64,000 nucleotides of DNA, from the NCBI RefSeq assembly GCF_039536745.1, contig NZ_BAAAZE010000005.1, positions 496,001 through 560,000 on the forward strand. Direction: 5' to 3'. Below the pieces are notes generated by a model that did no database searches, was not told the origin of the DNA, and saw nothing but the letters and a program-made list of their open reading frames with translations. This stretch comes from Actimicrobium antarcticum. GTDB taxonomy: Bacteria; Pseudomonadota; Gammaproteobacteria; Burkholderiales; Burkholderiaceae_D. A program made the position numbers and the translations under genes. Of this stretch, positions 17,293-26,324 are shown one piece after another (within the stretch, counting starts at the first letter, position 1; each line of letters begins with the position of its first letter).

Positions 17293-18477
17293 ATGTCGCT
17301 TCCCTCACATCAGGCTACGTCGCTGGCATTGTTCTGCAAAGTCGTCGATAACTTTGGCGATATCGGCATCTGCTGGCGCCTTGCCAGGCAGCTGCAACAG
17401 GAGCATGGCATCGCAGTCACCTTGTGGGTGGATGACTTGTCGAGCTTCAAGCGCATCTGCCCCGAAGTCGACATCACCGCTGTCGAACAACAGCTAGCCG
17501 GCGTAACGGTGCGCTACTGGAGCAATCAGGAACTCGTCTTTTCGGCGGGCGATATTGCCGATATCGTCATCGAGTTTTTTGCGTGTGATATTCCGGAAGG
17601 CTACATCGCTGCCATGGCAACCTGCGAGCCGCGCCCGGTGTGGCTGAATCTGGAAGGATTGAGTGCCGAAGACTGGGTGGAGGGCTGCCACAGGCTGACC
17701 TCGCCACATCCGCGTTTGCCGTTGATGAAGTATTTTTTCTTCCCCGGCTTCACGGATAAAACCGGCGGCTTGCTCCGGGAGTCGTCGTTGCAAGACCAGC
17801 GTCGGCGGTTTCAGGATGATCCGGAAGCCGTGATGGCGTTCCTGGCCCAGCTTGGTGTGACAAACACGGAAGCCGCAGCGTTGAAGGTGTCTCTGTTTTG
17901 CTACCCATGCGCACCAGTGTCAGCCTTGTTCGCTGCCTGGCAGGACAATGCAACGGCGATGACCTGTCTGGTTCCCGAAGGCGTGGCAGCAGAGGCAGTT
18001 CAGGCATTTCTCGGTGTGCCAGCGCAAGCGGGGACAGCACGGACCCGCGGTTCCCTGACGGTACGCGTACTGCCGTTTGTGGCCCAACCGGATTACGACA
18101 AGTTGTTATGGACATGCGACCTCAATCTTGTTCGCGGTGAGGATTCGTTTGTCCGCGCGCAGTGGGCCGGCAAACCCTTTATCTGGCACATTTATCCACA
18201 GGATGAAAATTTGCACCACGTGAAGCTGGGTGCTTTTTTGCGGCGTTATTCAGCCAGCACTGACAGTTTGATCGCCATGTCGTTGTGCTGGAACGGCGCA
18301 CAGGCAGGCCATATCGAACGGCAAGCTGACTGGCTTATGCTCTGGCAGTCATTGCTGGCGGATATGCCAGGGATCGCCCGGGCATCGGCCGATTGGCAAC
18401 GGCAAATGCACGCGAATGGCGATCTGTCGTCAAATTTGCTGAAGTTTGCCGCCTCGGTTCGGTCAGAGGCCGCCTAA
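17293..18477 (+). CDS. earP: EF-P arginine rhamnosyltransferase EarP
   Basis: 394 residues. EarP transfers rhamnose from TDP-rhamnose to a specific arginine of elongation factor P, which activates EF-P for rescue of ribosomes stalled at polyproline. The N-terminal DNFGDIGICWRLARQLQ, containing the catalytic Asp region of this GT-B glycosyltransferase, and the C-terminal VRGEDSFVRAQWAGKPFIWH sugar-nucleotide site are both present. ATG 17293 is favoured; a TTG two codons earlier is possible. efp follows after 122 bases on the same strand, the usual earP-efp arrangement. Confidence 0.95.
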   Translation: MSLPSHQATSLALFCKVVDNFGDIGICWRLARQLQQEHGIAVTLWVDDLSSFKRICPEVDITAVEQQLAGVTVRYWSNQELVFSAGDIADIVIEFFACDIPEGYIAAMATCEPRPVWLNLEGLSAEDWVEGCHRLTSPHPRLPLMKYFFFPGFTDKTGGLLRESSLQDQRRRFQDDPEAVMAFLAQLGVTNTEAAALKVSLFCYPCAPVSALFAAWQDNATAMTCLVPEGVAAEAVQAFLGVPAQAGTARTRGSLTVRVLPFVAQPDYDKLLWTCDLNLVRGEDSFVRAQWAGKPFIWHIYPQDENLHHVKLGAFLRRYSASTDSLIAMSLCWNGAQAGHIERQADWLMLWQSLLADMPGIARASADWQRQMHANGDLSSNLLKFAASVRSEAA

Positions 18478-18599
18478 AACAAGGTATAGTGCGCGGTCGT
18501 TCGATAATCTATTCCTCCGAAAAATCGTAAGCTTGCGGCGCCGTTCGACATGAGGCGACAGCTGATTTTCATACCACTTAATTTTTACGTACATTCTCT

Positions 18600-19175
18600 A
18601 TGAAACCTGCAAAAGAAATTCGCGTTGGCAATATCATCATGGTTGATAGCAAGCCGTTTATCGTGCTGCGTTCCGATGTCAATGGGTCGAGCCGCACGGG
18701 CTTCACCTACAAATGGAAGACCAAGAACCTTCTCACCGGCGCGCCTATGGAAAACGTATTCCGCGGTGACGACAAGTTTGAAGTCGTTGTTCTGGATAAA
18801 AAACCGGTGACTTTTTCGTACTTTGCTGATCCGTTGTTCGTCTTCATGGACGAAGAATATAACCAGTACGAAATCGAAGAAGAGAACCTGGGCGATGCGC
18901 TGCATTACCTGAAGGACGGCATGGAATGCGAAGCAGTTTTTTATGACGGCAAAGCCATTTCTGTCGAATTGCCGATCACGATCGCACGTCAGGTGATTTA
19001 CGCGGAGCCTGCAGTCAAGGGAAATACATCAGGCAACGTCCTGAAAGAAGCCAAGCTTGAAAATGTGATTGAAGCCAATCAACATGCCATTCAGGTGCCA
19101 TTGTTCGTCAGCCAGGACGATGTGATTGAACTGGACACCCGCACCAACGAGTACAAAAAGATCGTGCGCAACTAA
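18600..19175 (+). CDS. efp: Elongation factor P, arginine type
   Basis: 191 residues in three beta-barrel domains. EF-P binds between the P and E sites and promotes peptide bond formation at proline runs. The tip of the domain I loop carries Arg32 (in NGSSRTGF), the residue modified by EarP, rather than the lysine used by EpmA systems, so this protein agrees with the neighbouring earP. The length is standard and the C-terminal domain ends DTRTNEYKKIVRN. It is followed by a strong bidirectional terminator. Confidence 0.97.
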   Translation: MKPAKEIRVGNIIMVDSKPFIVLRSDVNGSSRTGFTYKWKTKNLLTGAPMENVFRGDDKFEVVVLDKKPVTFSYFADPLFVFMDEEYNQYEIEEENLGDALHYLKDGMECEAVFYDGKAISVELPITIARQVIYAEPAVKGNTSGNVLKEAKLENVIEANQHAIQVPLFVSQDDVIELDTRTNEYKKIVRN

Positions 19176-19187
19176 ATTGCGTCCCAT

Positions 19188-19221
19188 AAAAAACGCTGCC
19201 GAGTCTGGCAGCGTTTTTTTT
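19188..19221. terminator. Bidirectional intrinsic terminator between efp and hmp
   Basis: AACGCTGCC (19192-19200) pairs with GGCAGCGTT (19207-19215) around a 6-base loop, with an A-run before and a T-run after. It serves efp on the plus strand and hmp on the minus strand. Confidence 0.92.
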
Positions 19222-19238
19222 CGTCCGGACTCGGCAGG

Positions 19239-20456
19239 TCAGATCAGCGTGTCCAGCATTTCCGGACCAAACACCTCGCGGTGCACGTGCGTCAGTGGTA
19301 CGCCTGCCGCAACCAGTGCCTGCCATTGTGCTTTCATGAAACCGATCGGGCCGCACAGGTAGACATTGGTCTCGGAGCGCGGCCATGACGGCAGTTGTGC
19401 TATCTCCATCAGGCCAGTGCGTGCCTGACCAACGATCGATTGGTCGCCAGAGCTGCCTGCCGTTGTCGTTTCCAGAAACGTAATGATCTGCAAATTGGGC
19501 ATCCTGGCCTGTGCAGCATCCAGATCACGACGATGCGAAAGGTGGTCACTATCCCTTGCGGCATGCGAAAAAATCATCGGACGCGAAGGTTGTTTGATCG
19601 CAATCCGGTTGAGCACGGCAATCATCGGCGTAATCCCGATGCCCGCCGACAGCAGCACGATTGGTTCCGCCGACTCCGTGTCTGGCGTGAACTCGCCGAA
19701 CGGATGCGTCACCTGAAGTACACTACCTTCCTTGATGTTGTCATGGATCCAGTTCGAGACTTCCCCACGCGGCGCCTCAGGCTGTGCCAGTTCGCGCTTG
19801 ACCGAAATACGCAAGTGATCGAGTCCCGGGGCATCCGACAGACTGTACTGGCGCAGCTGGCGATGACCATCGCCCAGATCCACCGCGACGCTGATGTACT
19901 GACCGGGTTTAAAGGACGGCACGGCGTCGCCATCCATCGGTTCCAGCACGAAGGAGACGATCCCGGTGCTTTCGTTATGACGTTGCGTGACCCGCATGTT
20001 GCGCAACTGTCCCGGCATGATCCCAGCTTGCGCGTAGGCTTTTTTCTCAGCGTTGATGAGCAGGCGTGCGAGGCTATCGTACGCTTCCACCCAGGCTGCC
20101 AGCAAAGGTGCGGTGGCGGCGTCTCCGAGAGTTTCCTGAATGGCGCCGATCAGATATTGACCGACGATCGGATAATGCTCCGCACGGATGCCCACCGACA
20201 GGTGCTTTTGCACAATGCGCTCGATCACCGGGCCCAGCGCAGCCGTGTTGCCGATGTTGGCGGCGTAGGCAAACACGGCCGCAGCCAGCGATTGCTGTTG
20301 TACTCCGCTGGCCTGGTTGCCCATGTTGAACAGGTTGGTCAACTCGGGATGGGCCACGAACATGTTGCGGTAAAAGGTGGTTGTAATTGCGAGGCCATGG
20401 GCGCGCAGAACGGGAACGCTGGCATCGATATACGGACGGGCGGAAGCTGAAATCAT
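19239..20456 (-). CDS. hmp: Flavohemoglobin, nitric oxide dioxygenase
   Basis: 405 residues. It oxidises NO to nitrate with O2 and NAD(P)H. The globin domain (about 1-140) includes the proximal-His region QKHLSVGIRAEHYPIVG; the FAD domain (about 150-260) has RQYSLSD; the NAD domain (about 265-400) has SAGIGITPMIAVL and CGPIGFM. The start at 20456 (MISASARP) has GGAGAA upstream. It lies downstream of nsrR on the same strand, with a candidate NsrR site between them, so induction by NO is likely. Confidence 0.96.
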   Translation of the reverse strand: MISASARPYIDASVPVLRAHGLAITTTFYRNMFVAHPELTNLFNMGNQASGVQQQSLAAAVFAYAANIGNTAALGPVIERIVQKHLSVGIRAEHYPIVGQYLIGAIQETLGDAATAPLLAAWVEAYDSLARLLINAEKKAYAQAGIMPGQLRNMRVTQRHNESTGIVSFVLEPMDGDAVPSFKPGQYISVAVDLGDGHRQLRQYSLSDAPGLDHLRISVKRELAQPEAPRGEVSNWIHDNIKEGSVLQVTHPFGEFTPDTESAEPIVLLSAGIGITPMIAVLNRIAIKQPSRPMIFSHAARDSDHLSHRRDLDAAQARMPNLQIITFLETTTAGSSGDQSIVGQARTGLMEIAQLPSWPRSETNVYLCGPIGFMKAQWQALVAAGVPLTHVHREVFGPEMLDTLI

Positions 20457-20469
20457 GAATTCTCCAATA

Positions 20470-20492
20470 ATAAGTATATTAAATGCATATTT
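20470..20492. promoter_or_regulatory. Candidate NsrR operator upstream of hmp
   Basis: A partly palindromic AT-rich element centred at 20481 contains AATGCATATTT on one side and a weaker half-site on the other. The AATGCAT core matches the known NsrR half-site. It is 14 bases upstream of the hmp start codon. It is imperfect, so the call is tentative. Confidence 0.4.
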
Positions 20493-20543
20493 AAAAACAA
20501 AAAAATAGCCGTCTAACATTGTTCGTGGTTCTACGGCCCTGAT

Positions 20544-20990
20544 TTATTGCCTGGTAAAACTGCGATGCATGCGTACGATCTGTTCGCCGGTTTCGCCAGC
20601 ACAGAGGTCCGCCAGCGTGTACGCATTCATTGCGTCATAAAATGCTCGCATGCCCACCTGCAGCGCACCGCGCAATGCGCAATGTTTGCGCAACTGACAT
20701 TGCTGACCTTCGCAATCTGCCAGTTCTTCAGTCCCTTCCAGCTCCAGCAGGATGGTGCCGGTCCGCAGGGTCATTGGATCAATTGCAAGCCGCAATCCGC
20801 CATTACGTCCGCGTGTTGCCAGTATCCAGCCTGCCCGCGCCAGGTGCCCGACCACCTTGACCAGATGATTGACCGGGATGCTGAATTGCGCAGCGATTTC
20901 TGCAGCAGTCACGATCGACTGCCGATCGCCCGTCCGAGCGAGGTAGATCAGAACGCGAAGTCCGATATCCGAAAAACGGGTCAGGCGCAT
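20544..20990 (-). CDS. nsrR: Nitric oxide-sensing repressor NsrR (Rrf2 family)
   Basis: 148 residues. It has an N-terminal winged helix (MRLTRFSDIGLRVLIYLA) and three cysteines, Cys93, Cys98 and Cys104 in ADCEGQQCQLRKHC, that would bind the Fe-S cluster. NO damages the cluster and releases DNA. The cysteine spacing (C-x4-C-x5-C) and the hmp neighbour favour NsrR over IscR. The start at 20990 is the family start; the open frame continues 13 codons upstream. A good NsrR-like dyad lies 38 bases before it, which suggests autoregulation. Confidence 0.92.
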   Translation of the reverse strand: MRLTRFSDIGLRVLIYLARTGDRQSIVTAAEIAAQFSIPVNHLVKVVGHLARAGWILATRGRNGGLRLAIDPMTLRTGTILLELEGTEELADCEGQQCQLRKHCALRGALQVGMRAFYDAMNAYTLADLCAGETGEQIVRMHRSFTRQ

Positions 20991-21028
20991 GGTATTTGGC
21001 CGGTAGCAGGTGAGGGTGCATTCTACCA

Positions 21029-21051
21029 AAGTTGCATTAGTTATGCATCTT
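21029..21051. promoter_or_regulatory. Candidate NsrR operator upstream of nsrR
   Basis: The 11-1-11 dyad AAGTTGCATTA-G-TTATGCATCTT matches the NsrR pattern (AAGATGCAT half-sites) with few mismatches between arms. It sits just upstream of nsrR, in a position where the repressor would control its own gene and probably hmp by read-through. Confidence 0.6.
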
Positions 21052-21103
21052 TAAAATTAATGGATGTGTTTTGGACAGCTTTAAGGGTAGACCAGACATC
21101 AAC

Positions 21104-22912
21104 TCAGCTGCGCGCGATTTCTATCCTGTTACGGCCCAGTTCCTTGGCGCGATACATGGCGATGTCACTGCGCGACAGGACTGTGCCGGTAATCGTGTCC
21201 GTGGCGGTCATCAGCGTCATGCCAATACTGACCGTGACGGCGATAGCGTGGCCATTCATGATGACTTCCATGCTGGCCACCTTGTCCTTGAGTCGTTCGG
21301 CAAACAATCTCGCATCGGCAATCCCGATACCAGACAACACGATCGCAAATTCTTCGCCACCGACCCGACCAGCCGTATCGTTTTTGCGCAGTTCTGCACG
21401 CAGTACTTTCGCAAATTGTTTCAGTACCAGATCGCCGGCGGCATGACCGTAGGTGTCGTTGATGGATTTGAAATGATCCAGGTCGCACATCAGCACCGCG
21501 CTGCCTGTGCCGTCAATGCCCCCAATGCCACGACGTATCCGTGCAAGTTCTTCATCCATGCGCGCCATGAAGTACCGGCGATTCGGTAAATGCGTCAGGA
21601 AATCGGTTGTCGCCAGCGCCTGCAACTCGGAATCGATTTGCTTGCGCTGGGTAACATCAGTAATGAAGCCATGCCATTGGATGACCCCGTCGGGCAATCG
21701 GCGCGGATGTGCACTGCCATTGCGCCAGCGTACGCCTTGCTTTGGCAGGATGACGCGAAACTCCAGTTGCCACGGTGTCATGCGCAGCGTGCAGGTCTCC
21801 AGCGATTGCAGATAACTGCCAAGGTCATCAGGATGAATGACCGCACGAACCAACGAAGCGTCATCGATGGCTTGTGCCGGCGTCAGTTCATAAATATCCC
21901 GTATACCCTTACTGACATACGAAAAAAACGCCTTTCCATCGATGGGAATGCAATATTGAAATGCCATTCCAGGAATTTCGTTGGTCAGGCGCGTGATCAT
22001 ATCGACGCTTTCCTGTAATCGGTCCGACATCGCCCGCATGTCGCTGATATCCGTGGTGGTGCCGATCATGCGCAGCGGTTTGCCGTCGATATCACGGCTG
22101 ACGACTTTGCCTCGGCTGGAAATCCACTTGTAGCGGCCATCCTTGCAGCGAATCCGATGTTCGACAGAATAGATCTCGGTGGTCTGGTCAAAATGTGCCT
22201 GGATGGTGGCTTGTACATAGCCTAAGTCATCGGGATGCACGCGGCTGTATCCGTCCTCGATGCGTTTGCTCAGATCGGTGGCGGCGTAACCCAGAATGGC
22301 TTTCCAGCCCGCCGAATAATGCATCTCGCCAGTGACTACATTCCGATCCCAGATGCCGGTACTGCTGCCATCGATCGCCAATGCCATCCGCAAGGTATCT
22401 TCCCGCAACGCATCCATGGATTGCTCGGCTTTGCGGCCGATGATGTCACGTTCGATGGCAATTGATGCCAATGAGGCCAGGTCAGCAATCGCTTTCTGGT
22501 ATTGATCAACAGGCACGTCGGGTCGGTCGGAATGAATAATGAACATCCCCAACAGTTTGCTGGAGGCAGGGCGAATGGGCACCAGCACGCGCGCATGCGA
22601 GGCGTATTGCTGCAACGCCAGCGCGCGGTAATTTTGCCAGAACGGGCTTTCTTCCAGCGCGTCGGCATCCACGGTCGGTAAAGGATCACCGGCATGAACG
22701 ATATCGTCGAGCAAGTTCGGCACGGTTCCGGCGTGCAGGTATGCCCCGTTTTCGTCAACCACAAAAATCGCTGCGGCGAAACCGGTATGCCGGGTCGCCA
22801 TGCCCTTGACGATGCTATCCAATGTAGCGATCAGTGCGTTTGCAGACCCGCTGCGGGCCTGATCGGGATTCAGTTCGGTATCTTCTGCGGGGTGGTTCAA
22901 CTTCGACGTCAT
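21104..22912 (-). CDS. GAF/PAS diguanylate cyclase
   Basis: 602 residues, soluble. A GAF-like domain (about 20-170) is followed by two PAS domains (about 185-310 with SVEHRIRCKDGRYKWISSRG, and about 320-435) and a GGDEF domain (about 440-600). The active-site motif is GGEEF at 518-522 and the I-site RKND is at 509-512, so the enzyme should be active and product-inhibited. The start at 22912 (MTSKLNH) is chosen because the ~135 codons of open frame before it have no domain and poor composition. This is the second diguanylate cyclase in the window; it stands alone between nsrR and the DUF4198 gene. Confidence 0.9.
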   Translation of the reverse strand: MTSKLNHPAEDTELNPDQARSGSANALIATLDSIVKGMATRHTGFAAAIFVVDENGAYLHAGTVPNLLDDIVHAGDPLPTVDADALEESPFWQNYRALALQQYASHARVLVPIRPASSKLLGMFIIHSDRPDVPVDQYQKAIADLASLASIAIERDIIGRKAEQSMDALREDTLRMALAIDGSSTGIWDRNVVTGEMHYSAGWKAILGYAATDLSKRIEDGYSRVHPDDLGYVQATIQAHFDQTTEIYSVEHRIRCKDGRYKWISSRGKVVSRDIDGKPLRMIGTTTDISDMRAMSDRLQESVDMITRLTNEIPGMAFQYCIPIDGKAFFSYVSKGIRDIYELTPAQAIDDASLVRAVIHPDDLGSYLQSLETCTLRMTPWQLEFRVILPKQGVRWRNGSAHPRRLPDGVIQWHGFITDVTQRKQIDSELQALATTDFLTHLPNRRYFMARMDEELARIRRGIGGIDGTGSAVLMCDLDHFKSINDTYGHAAGDLVLKQFAKVLRAELRKNDTAGRVGGEEFAIVLSGIGIADARLFAERLKDKVASMEVIMNGHAIAVTVSIGMTLMTATDTITGTVLSRSDIAMYRAKELGRNRIEIARS

Positions 22913-23274
22913 GTTGTGTGGGCAGGCCCGACGAGAGCTTGTGTCCTGTATTGGATGCTGTGTGGCAAATAGACGCGCGACGTGATGACGAACATATCCG
23001 CGCAGGTATTTCCGGAGAGGATATCGCACCCGGGGTTCACGAGGCTGAAGTGTAGTCGGTTTTGTGCACGACTGATCCCGTTCATCGACGCATTCTTTTG
23101 GCCTCGTAGTGAATGGCGTTGCATGTTGACCGAATGGCGAGCTACGATTCGCCTTCGCAAAAAAACATCCGGAAGTCCTTTTCAGCCGTATACATGTGGC
23201 CTGGGGCGGCCCGGGCGCGGCAACGGAAATTGTCATGCACCTGCCACTTCCCCAACTTTCAGAATCGAGACTGC
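22913..23274. other. Intergenic region between divergent genes
   Basis: About 360 bases between the minus-strand diguanylate cyclase and the plus-strand DUF4198 gene. Open frames cross it but none has a ribosome site plus recognisable content. It should contain both promoters. I saw no repeats or operators in it. Confidence 0.4.
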
Positions 23275-24093
23275 ATGCGCCATTGGACCACCCTGTTAGC
23301 TGCGTTGTTGACGCTCTCATCGCCAGGATGGGTTAGCGCCCATGAGTTTTGGCTGCGCGCGGAACCACTTTCTCCGCGAGTGGGTACGCAGGTACAAATG
23401 TTCATGTATTTCGGTGAGTATTTCGAGGGTACCCAGGCAGGTTTCCAGACCAGTCATGCCGCGGTGCTGCGTCATTACTCGGACGCTGGTGTCGACGACT
23501 TGATGGGACTCGTGCCCTCGAAAGAACCGATCGGTCAGGTTCCTGTGGACATCACCCGTGCCGGCACGCATCTGGTGGCCTTCGATAGCCACACCGCACA
23601 GATCACGCTACCAGCCGACAAATTTCAGGCGTATCTGCATGACGAGGGTCTCGACCGACTGGTCAAGCAGCGCGAAGAGGCTGGTACGGCGTCGCAGCCT
23701 GGACGCGAACGATTCCGCCGCCATACCAAAACCCTGATGCGTGCCGCCGGCAAGTCGGATCAGACCTACGCAATCCGCACCGGACAACGCCTGGAAATCC
23801 TGCCGCTGAACGATCCGCTATCGCAAACTGCGGGTGCGACTTTGAACTTCAAATTGCTGTTTGATGGCAAGCCACTGGCCGGTGCGTTGTTGCGCGCCTG
23901 GCATCATCACAAGCAGCAGACCGTATCGATACGGGCGAAAACCGATGAGGACGGCAACGTCTCATTTGCGTTGCCCTATGCCGGTGCCTGGATGATCAGT
24001 ACGGTGCACATGATTGCCGCAACCGACTCAAGCGAGGTGGACTGGGACAGTTTCTGGGGGAGTTTGATGTTTGAGGTGCCTGCTCGGAAATAA
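23275..24093 (+). CDS. Exported DUF4198 protein
   Basis: 272 residues. A Sec signal peptide (residues about 1-20, ending WVSA) precedes HEFWLRAEP, the typical mature start of DUF4198 proteins, in which the first His could bind metal. The C-terminal part has an Ig/transthyretin-like pattern (LNFKLLFDGKPLAGALLRAW ... TDEDGNVSFALPYAGAWM). Family members are often found with nickel or cobalt uptake systems, but no such transporter is nearby, so a metal role is only a possibility. It is a single gene with a hairpin after its stop. Confidence 0.8.
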   Translation: MRHWTTLLAALLTLSSPGWVSAHEFWLRAEPLSPRVGTQVQMFMYFGEYFEGTQAGFQTSHAAVLRHYSDAGVDDLMGLVPSKEPIGQVPVDITRAGTHLVAFDSHTAQITLPADKFQAYLHDEGLDRLVKQREEAGTASQPGRERFRRHTKTLMRAAGKSDQTYAIRTGQRLEILPLNDPLSQTAGATLNFKLLFDGKPLAGALLRAWHHHKQQTVSIRAKTDEDGNVSFALPYAGAWMISTVHMIAATDSSEVDWDSFWGSLMFEVPARK

Positions 24094-24101
24094 CTATTTA
24101 T

Positions 24102-24127
24102 CGTGGTGGAAAAGTCACTCCACCACG
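24102..24127. terminator. Hairpin between convergent genes
   Basis: CGTGGTGGA (24102-24110) pairs perfectly with TCCACCACG (24119-24127). It lies in the 46-base gap between the DUF4198 gene and the convergent reductase gene. T-runs are short, so it is probably a shared terminator but not a strong one. Confidence 0.6.
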
Positions 24128-24139
24128 TTGCTTAATGCA

Positions 24140-25171
24140 TCACTCTTCGGCTACCTGCAAGACCAGTTTGCCGAAATTGCCACCGTTAAACAGCATCAAC
24201 AATGTCTGTGGAAATTTTTCGATGCCGACGACAATATCTTCGCGCGTCTTGAAGGTGCCTTCCTGCATCCATTGCGCCATCGCGGCAACGCCCTTGTGAT
24301 ACCGATCGGCGTAATCGAATACGACGATGCCTTCCATGCGTGCGCGATTGACCAGTAGCGACAGGTAATTGGCCGGACCCTTGACCGGCGTTGTATTGTT
24401 GTACTGCGAGATCGCGCCGCAAATGACGATGCGGGCCTTCAGGTTGATGCGTGTCAGTACCGTGTCGAGAATGTCGCCACCGACGTTATCGAAGTAGACG
24501 TCGACGCCTTTCGGACAATGTTCTTTCAACCCCTCCCGCAAAGCCCCGCTCTTGTAATCGATGCAGGCATCGAAGCCCAGCTCATTGACCACGAAATCAC
24601 ATTTTTCCTTGCCACCGGCAATCCCGACCACGCGGCATCCCATGTGTTTGGCGACCTGGCCGACGGTTTGTCCGACCGCACCGGCGGCACCAGAGACAAC
24701 CACGGTCTCGCCCGCCTTCGGTTGACCCACTTCGAGCAGGCCGAAATAGGCTGTCATTCCCGGCATGCCCAATGCATTCAGATACTTGGGCAGCGGCGCC
24801 ATCGCTGGATCGACTTTGTAAAGCGCTGCAGTCTTGTCGTCCGCCGCGCCGGTCCAGTAAGTCTGTACGCCGAGGCCACCAGAAACCATGTCACCCACCG
24901 CAAATTTTGCCGATTTCGATGCGACTACCTTGCCGATGCCGCCAGCGCGCATGACTTCCTCAATGGCAACCGGGCGGATATACGATTTTCCCTCGTTCAT
25001 CCAGCCACGCATTGCCGGGTCCAATGACAGATAGAGCGTCTTGACCAATACCTCGCCATCGACGATGTCGCGGACCGGCTCGGTGGTGAAGTGCCAGTCT
25101 TCGGGTTTTGGCATGCCAATCGGTCGGGCGGCAAGTCGATATTGCTGGTTGATCAGTGTGGACGTGCTCAT
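24140..25171 (-). CDS. Zinc-independent NADP-dependent alkenal/one oxidoreductase (CurA-like)
   Basis: 343 residues of the medium-chain dehydrogenase/reductase superfamily, leukotriene B4 12-hydroxydehydrogenase/CurA branch. The NADP site is at VVSGAAGAVGQTVGQVAKHMG, and YLSLDPAMRGWMNE plus YFDNVGGDILDTVL are typical. No zinc-binding cysteines are seen, as expected. Members reduce the double bond of alpha,beta-unsaturated ketones and aldehydes, including curcumin in E. coli CurA; the natural substrate is usually unknown. It is a single gene, convergent with the DUF4198 gene. Confidence 0.88.
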   Translation of the reverse strand: MSTSTLINQQYRLAARPIGMPKPEDWHFTTEPVRDIVDGEVLVKTLYLSLDPAMRGWMNEGKSYIRPVAIEEVMRAGGIGKVVASKSAKFAVGDMVSGGLGVQTYWTGAADDKTAALYKVDPAMAPLPKYLNALGMPGMTAYFGLLEVGQPKAGETVVVSGAAGAVGQTVGQVAKHMGCRVVGIAGGKEKCDFVVNELGFDACIDYKSGALREGLKEHCPKGVDVYFDNVGGDILDTVLTRINLKARIVICGAISQYNNTTPVKGPANYLSLLVNRARMEGIVVFDYADRYHKGVAAMAQWMQEGTFKTREDIVVGIEKFPQTLLMLFNGGNFGKLVLQVAEE

Positions 25172-25453
25172 CGGTGTCTCCGGGTGATTGTGGGGTCGGG
25201 AAACTATAGCTTAATTTGGAACGATCGTGCTTTTTATGTGAAATGTAAAATATTGGAACTTTTTAAACCCGGGCAGGCCAAAATCAAGAGTCTGAATTTG
25301 ATCAAACTCATGGTTGCTTGTCGATACTGTACGAATTGCTCAATGCGCTGAAAAAAACAGAGCCGAGACTAGTGCCTATTCTGTGAAATTCAGACTAAGC
25401 AAATTGTCCACTTATCCGAGTTTTCATCATTCCACGCATTTTCAGGAGATATC

Positions 25454-26017
25454 ATGCTTCGATCCGAAACACTTTTTGGCAAACGCGACACCACCACACC
25501 GACTTCTCCGTTTAGCAGTAGTGGGAGCAGCAATCTCGGTAGTAGTTCAGGTAGCCCCAAGTCCACCTCCCTCGGCGGCTCGTCATCGTCCGTCACTTCC
25601 CCTGCACCGGCAGCACCGACTCCGGGACAACCAACGTCCATGTCCAGCACCAATGAAGTCGGCAGCAAGCTCATCGTCGGCCCGAACATCAAGCTCAAGG
25701 GTGTCGAGATCACCGATTGCGATACGCTGGTCGTCGAAGGACGCGTTGAAGCCACGATGGATTCGCGCGTGATACAGATCGCCGAGAGCGGCGCTTTCAA
25801 GGGATCGGCTGAAATCGACATCGCTGAAATACGTGGCGAATTTGATGGCGAACTGACTGTGCGTCAAAAGCTGGTGATTTATTCAACCGGCAAAGTATCC
25901 GGCAAGATTCGCTATGGCAAGGTTGTCATCGAAGAGGGCGGCCAGCTGTCCGGTGATGTGCAAGTTGGTACTGCCAGCGCTCCTCGGAACTTATCGGTCG
26001 CCAAGTCGGTGGTCTGA
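25454..26017 (+). CDS. Bactofilin (polymer-forming cytoskeletal protein)
   Basis: 187 residues. A Ser/Thr/Pro/Gly-rich disordered N-terminus (about 1-75) is followed by a bactofilin beta-helix (about 78-175) made of repeats such as LIVGPNIKLKGVEI, TLVVEGRVEA, IQIAESGAFKG and VVIEEGGQLSGDVQVG. Bactofilins polymerise without nucleotide and scaffold cell-shape or envelope proteins. No transmembrane segment is visible, so membrane association would be by a short N-terminal motif or partners. A strong AGGAGATATC precedes the ATG. It is monocistronic in appearance; no peptidase or stalk gene adjoins it. Confidence 0.92.
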   Translation: MLRSETLFGKRDTTTPTSPFSSSGSSNLGSSSGSPKSTSLGGSSSSVTSPAPAAPTPGQPTSMSSTNEVGSKLIVGPNIKLKGVEITDCDTLVVEGRVEATMDSRVIQIAESGAFKGSAEIDIAEIRGEFDGELTVRQKLVIYSTGKVSGKIRYGKVVIEEGGQLSGDVQVGTASAPRNLSVAKSVV

Positions 26018-26324
26018 TAAAGCGCGATGGCACGGTCATTGAGTTGGAATTGACAGCACGCATCGACATGCGCTTGACACGACTTTCTGCTCTTCCGGCC
26101 CAGTCCTGATTCAAGGCGTCGTAGTACTGCCGCTGAGCCGGGGGAAGTCGATGCTGGCTGACGCGGCTCAGTAACCTGACCCCATGCGCCTCTGCTCGGC
26201 TCCAGCTTCTCCAGTTCAATGACGTCTCTGGCTCAGCGGCGCACTGCGTTTTGCGGATCGCGTTCGTACTGTCACGGCATGCGACAATGACGGCTCTTTT
26301 TTGCCAGCGATTTCAGCCAACTTC
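26018..26324. other. Intergenic region before purU
   Basis: About 307 bases. It includes a potential stem, CTGAGCC pairing with GGCTCAG around 26135-26171, with no T-run after it. No riboswitch or small gene could be supported. The purU promoter is presumably here. Confidence 0.35.

Noticed and set aside
26018..26324. A glycine or folate-type riboswitch before purU
   Set aside because: I looked for the conserved cores and paired regions and did not find them; only one weak stem is present.
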